5,215 nucleotides of DNA from contig CAIOSS010000019.1 in the NCBI GenBank assembly GCA_903860995.1, positions 1-5,215 of the forward strand. Reading direction: 5' to 3'. The number at the start of each line of letters is the position of its first letter. Within the stretch, counting starts at the first letter, position 1. Shown here piece by piece: positions 3,591-5,215 of the stretch. The translations under genes and the position numbers were made by a program. The notes beneath the pieces were generated by a model that worked only from the letters and a program-made list of their open reading frames with translations, did no database searches and was not told the origin of the DNA. The DNA is from an uncultured delta proteobacterium. GTDB taxonomy: Bacteria > Myxococcota_A > Polyangia > Polyangiales > Ga0077539.

Positions 3591-5215
3591 ATGGGCCCGA
3601 CCGTCACCCTCCGCCGCCGCTCCCTCCGCCGCCTGTGCTCCGCCCACGCGCTCGCGCTCGCCGTGGCGTGGGCCGCCGAGGCGCGGGCGCAGGTGACGCT
3701 CGAGCTCGCCGTCGACCCGCCGCAGCCCGCCGCGGGCCAGCTCTTCCACATCGTCTACGGTGTCTCGATGCAGGGCAGCGCGCCCGCCATCGTCGAGCCC
3801 CTCACGATGCCCGCGGGCCTGGAGGTGCTGTCGCGCCCCGATCCGCCGATGGTGCCCGAGGGCATGATGATGGGCGGTGGGATGTTCATGTTCCGCTCGT
3901 CGGTGACCTACGTGGTGCGGGCGCAGCGGCCGGGCCGCTACGTGGTGCGCAACGCGATGGCCCGCTCGCCCGAGGGGCGCACCCTCACGCAGCTCGCGCC
4001 GCTGGTCATCAACGTCGGCCGCGCGTCGGCCAACCCCTCGCCGTCGCCCGACCCGGGCTTCAACAACCCCGTCCCCGGTCTCTTCGACCCGATGGAGCCG
4101 CCGCAGCCCGTGATGCCGACGGGGCCCGACGTGCCGCCGGACGGCACCCTCACCGGCGCCGTGGCCTCGCCCGCGGGCTTCCTGCGCGCGGTGGTCGACG
4201 TGCCCAACCCCTACGTCGGGCAGCAGGTGATCTACCGGGCGTTCATCTACGCGCCGGCCAGCGAGGTGGGCTGCGAGCCGTTGCACGAGGCGACGCTCGA
4301 CGGGTTCTGGTCCGAGGTGCTGATGGAGCCGCGGCAGGTGTGCGCGCAGCGGTGGATCTCGCAGCGCGTCGGCACCTGGACCATGACCGCGGGGATGGTG
4401 CGGCGCATCGCGCTCTTCCCGACGCACGCGGGCCGGCTGGAGATCGGCCCGCTGCGGATGGGGGTGGAGTACATCGAGGGCGACGGGTTCTTCGGCCGCC
4501 GACGGCGGGTCGAGATGGCCACGCCGTCGATGGTGGTCGAGGCGCGTGAGCCGCCGATGGAGGCCAGGCCCCCGGGCTACGTGCCCGGCACCATCGGGCC
4601 GCTCTCGATCACGGCGGCCATCGACCGGCCGGCGTTTCCCGTGGGCGAGACGGCGACGCTGACGGTGCGGGCCTCGGGCAACGGGTACCTCGGGAGCGTC
4701 ACGCTGCCGGCGCCGCGGGGGGTCGAGGGCGTACGGGTGCTGCCGGGCAGCTCGCGCGCGGCGGTCGACCGCAACGCCGAGCCGCTGCGGGGCGACGTGG
4801 TCAACGAGTACCGGGTGGTGGCCGACCGCCCGGGGCGCTTCACGCTCCCGACGCTGACGGTGCCGTGGTTCGACCCGGCGAGCGGGCGCTACCAGGTGTC
4901 GCAGGTGGTGCTGCCCATCGTCGTGGCCACCGGCGCGGCGCGACCCGCGGAGCCCACCAGCGACCCGCAGGACCCCGCCGTGGCGCTGGAGGGATTACAG
5001 CGTGAGGTATCCCTGGCGCCGTCGACGAGCGGGTTCACGACGCCGCTGCGGGTGTGGGGCACGCTCTCCGTGGTGCCGGGCGCGGTGCTGCTCGCGGGCC
5101 TCGGGCTGGGGCTGAAGAAGTGGTCGCGGGCGCGGCGGGTGGTTCAGGCGCAGACGGCGAAGAACGACCCGCGCTCGCTGCTGGCGCAGGCCGACGGGGC
5201 GCTGGCGGCGGGCGA
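3591..5215 (+). CDS. batD: BatD-family exported membrane-anchored protein (partial, C-terminus off window)
   Basis: Envelope protein of the BatD (aerotolerance) family, which in other bacteria is encoded with MoxR and VWA-domain BatA/BatB proteins; its biochemical role is unknown. Seen: 541 residues without a stop. The Sec signal peptide has arginines at 8-10 and 13-14, a hydrophobic core at about 18-28 and a probable cut after ARA (A33). Three beta-rich periplasmic domains follow, at about 34-143, 196-318 and 338-446. The first two are joined by a Pro-rich linker (about 144-186). Domain 2 contains DGFWSEV, resembling the FW-E segment I recall from BatD proteins, plus C228 and C251. A single membrane segment (about 489-508) is followed by KKWSRARR and a cytosolic tail beginning DPRSLLAQADGALAAG, like the helical tail of some family members. 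ATG 3591 is chosen because it precedes a complete signal peptide; no Shine-Dalgarno is visible. The gene diverges from the hydrolase and seems to be first in its unit. Confidence 0.88.
   Translation, partial: MGPTVTLRRRSLRRLCSAHALALAVAWAAEARAQVTLELAVDPPQPAAGQLFHIVYGVSMQGSAPAIVEPLTMPAGLEVLSRPDPPMVPEGMMMGGGMFMFRSSVTYVVRAQRPGRYVVRNAMARSPEGRTLTQLAPLVINVGRASANPSPSPDPGFNNPVPGLFDPMEPPQPVMPTGPDVPPDGTLTGAVASPAGFLRAVVDVPNPYVGQQVIYRAFIYAPASEVGCEPLHEATLDGFWSEVLMEPRQVCAQRWISQRVGTWTMTAGMVRRIALFPTHAGRLEIGPLRMGVEYIEGDGFFGRRRRVEMATPSMVVEAREPPMEARPPGYVPGTIGPLSITAAIDRPAFPVGETATLTVRASGNGYLGSVTLPAPRGVEGVRVLPGSSRAAVDRNAEPLRGDVVNEYRVVADRPGRFTLPTLTVPWFDPASGRYQVSQVVLPIVVATGAARPAEPTSDPQDPAVALEGLQREVSLAPSTSGFTTPLRVWGTLSVVPGAVLLAGLGLGLKKWSRARRVVQAQTAKNDPRSLLAQADGALAAG

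Noticed and set aside
3500..3751. An upstream extension of the hydrolase by up to 84 residues.
   Set aside because: The extension is Arg/Ala/Ser-rich, crosses the divergent batD start and signal peptide, and hydrolase-like sequence begins only at ATG 3499.
3516..4549. Long open frames on both strands over the 5' half of batD.
   Set aside because: The batD frame has a signal peptide and continuous beta-rich domains, while the alternatives are compositionally biased shadows.

Overview
The window is a very GC-rich stretch of bacterial chromosome, with G or C at almost every third codon position, so long spurious open frames run antisense to most genes. It looks like ordinary chromosomal content: no rRNA, tRNA, CRISPR array, insertion sequence or phage gene was recognised. 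The base composition, the sparse Shine-Dalgarno sequences and the BatD-type protein suit a Myxococcota-like (deltaproteobacterial) genome. That placement is an inference from style and not from a marker gene.

Layout from left to right. (1) Positions 1-810, minus strand: the first 270 residues of an Mrp/ApbC-type iron-sulfur cluster carrier P-loop ATPase, whose C-terminus lies beyond the left edge. (2) Positions 897-2282, plus strand, divergent from mrp: a polytopic membrane protein with the look of a GT-C-fold glycosyltransferase. (3) Positions 2283-2469: a short non-coding stretch that opens with overlapping GC-rich inverted repeats right after the stop codon. (4) Positions 2470-2679, plus strand: a 69-residue acidic protein of unknown function with the clearest ribosome binding site in the window. 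(5) Positions 2681-3499, minus strand: a 272-residue alpha/beta hydrolase, convergent with the small gene and separated from it by one base. (6) Positions 3500-3590: a divergent intergenic region with a small AT-richer island, a 9-bp direct repeat and a 7-codon leader ORF coupled to the hydrolase start. (7) Positions 3591-5215, plus strand: a BatD-type exported, membrane-anchored protein that runs off the right edge.

The genes do not form one obvious pathway. There are two divergent pairs (mrp/GT-C and hydrolase/batD) and one convergent pair (small ORF/hydrolase), so neighbouring genes are mostly transcribed separately. BatD and its usual partners (MoxR AAA ATPase and VWA-domain BatA/BatB) are linked to envelope stress or aerotolerance in other bacteria. 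No partner is visible upstream here, so any must lie past the right edge or elsewhere.

I do not see a clear new multi-gene system. The points most worth a second look are the coupled mini-ORF and direct repeat at the hydrolase start, the mutually exclusive hairpins after the GT-C gene, the orphan acidic 69-residue protein, the apparently relocated catalytic acid of the hydrolase, and the loss of the conserved cysteine in the Mrp N-terminal domain.
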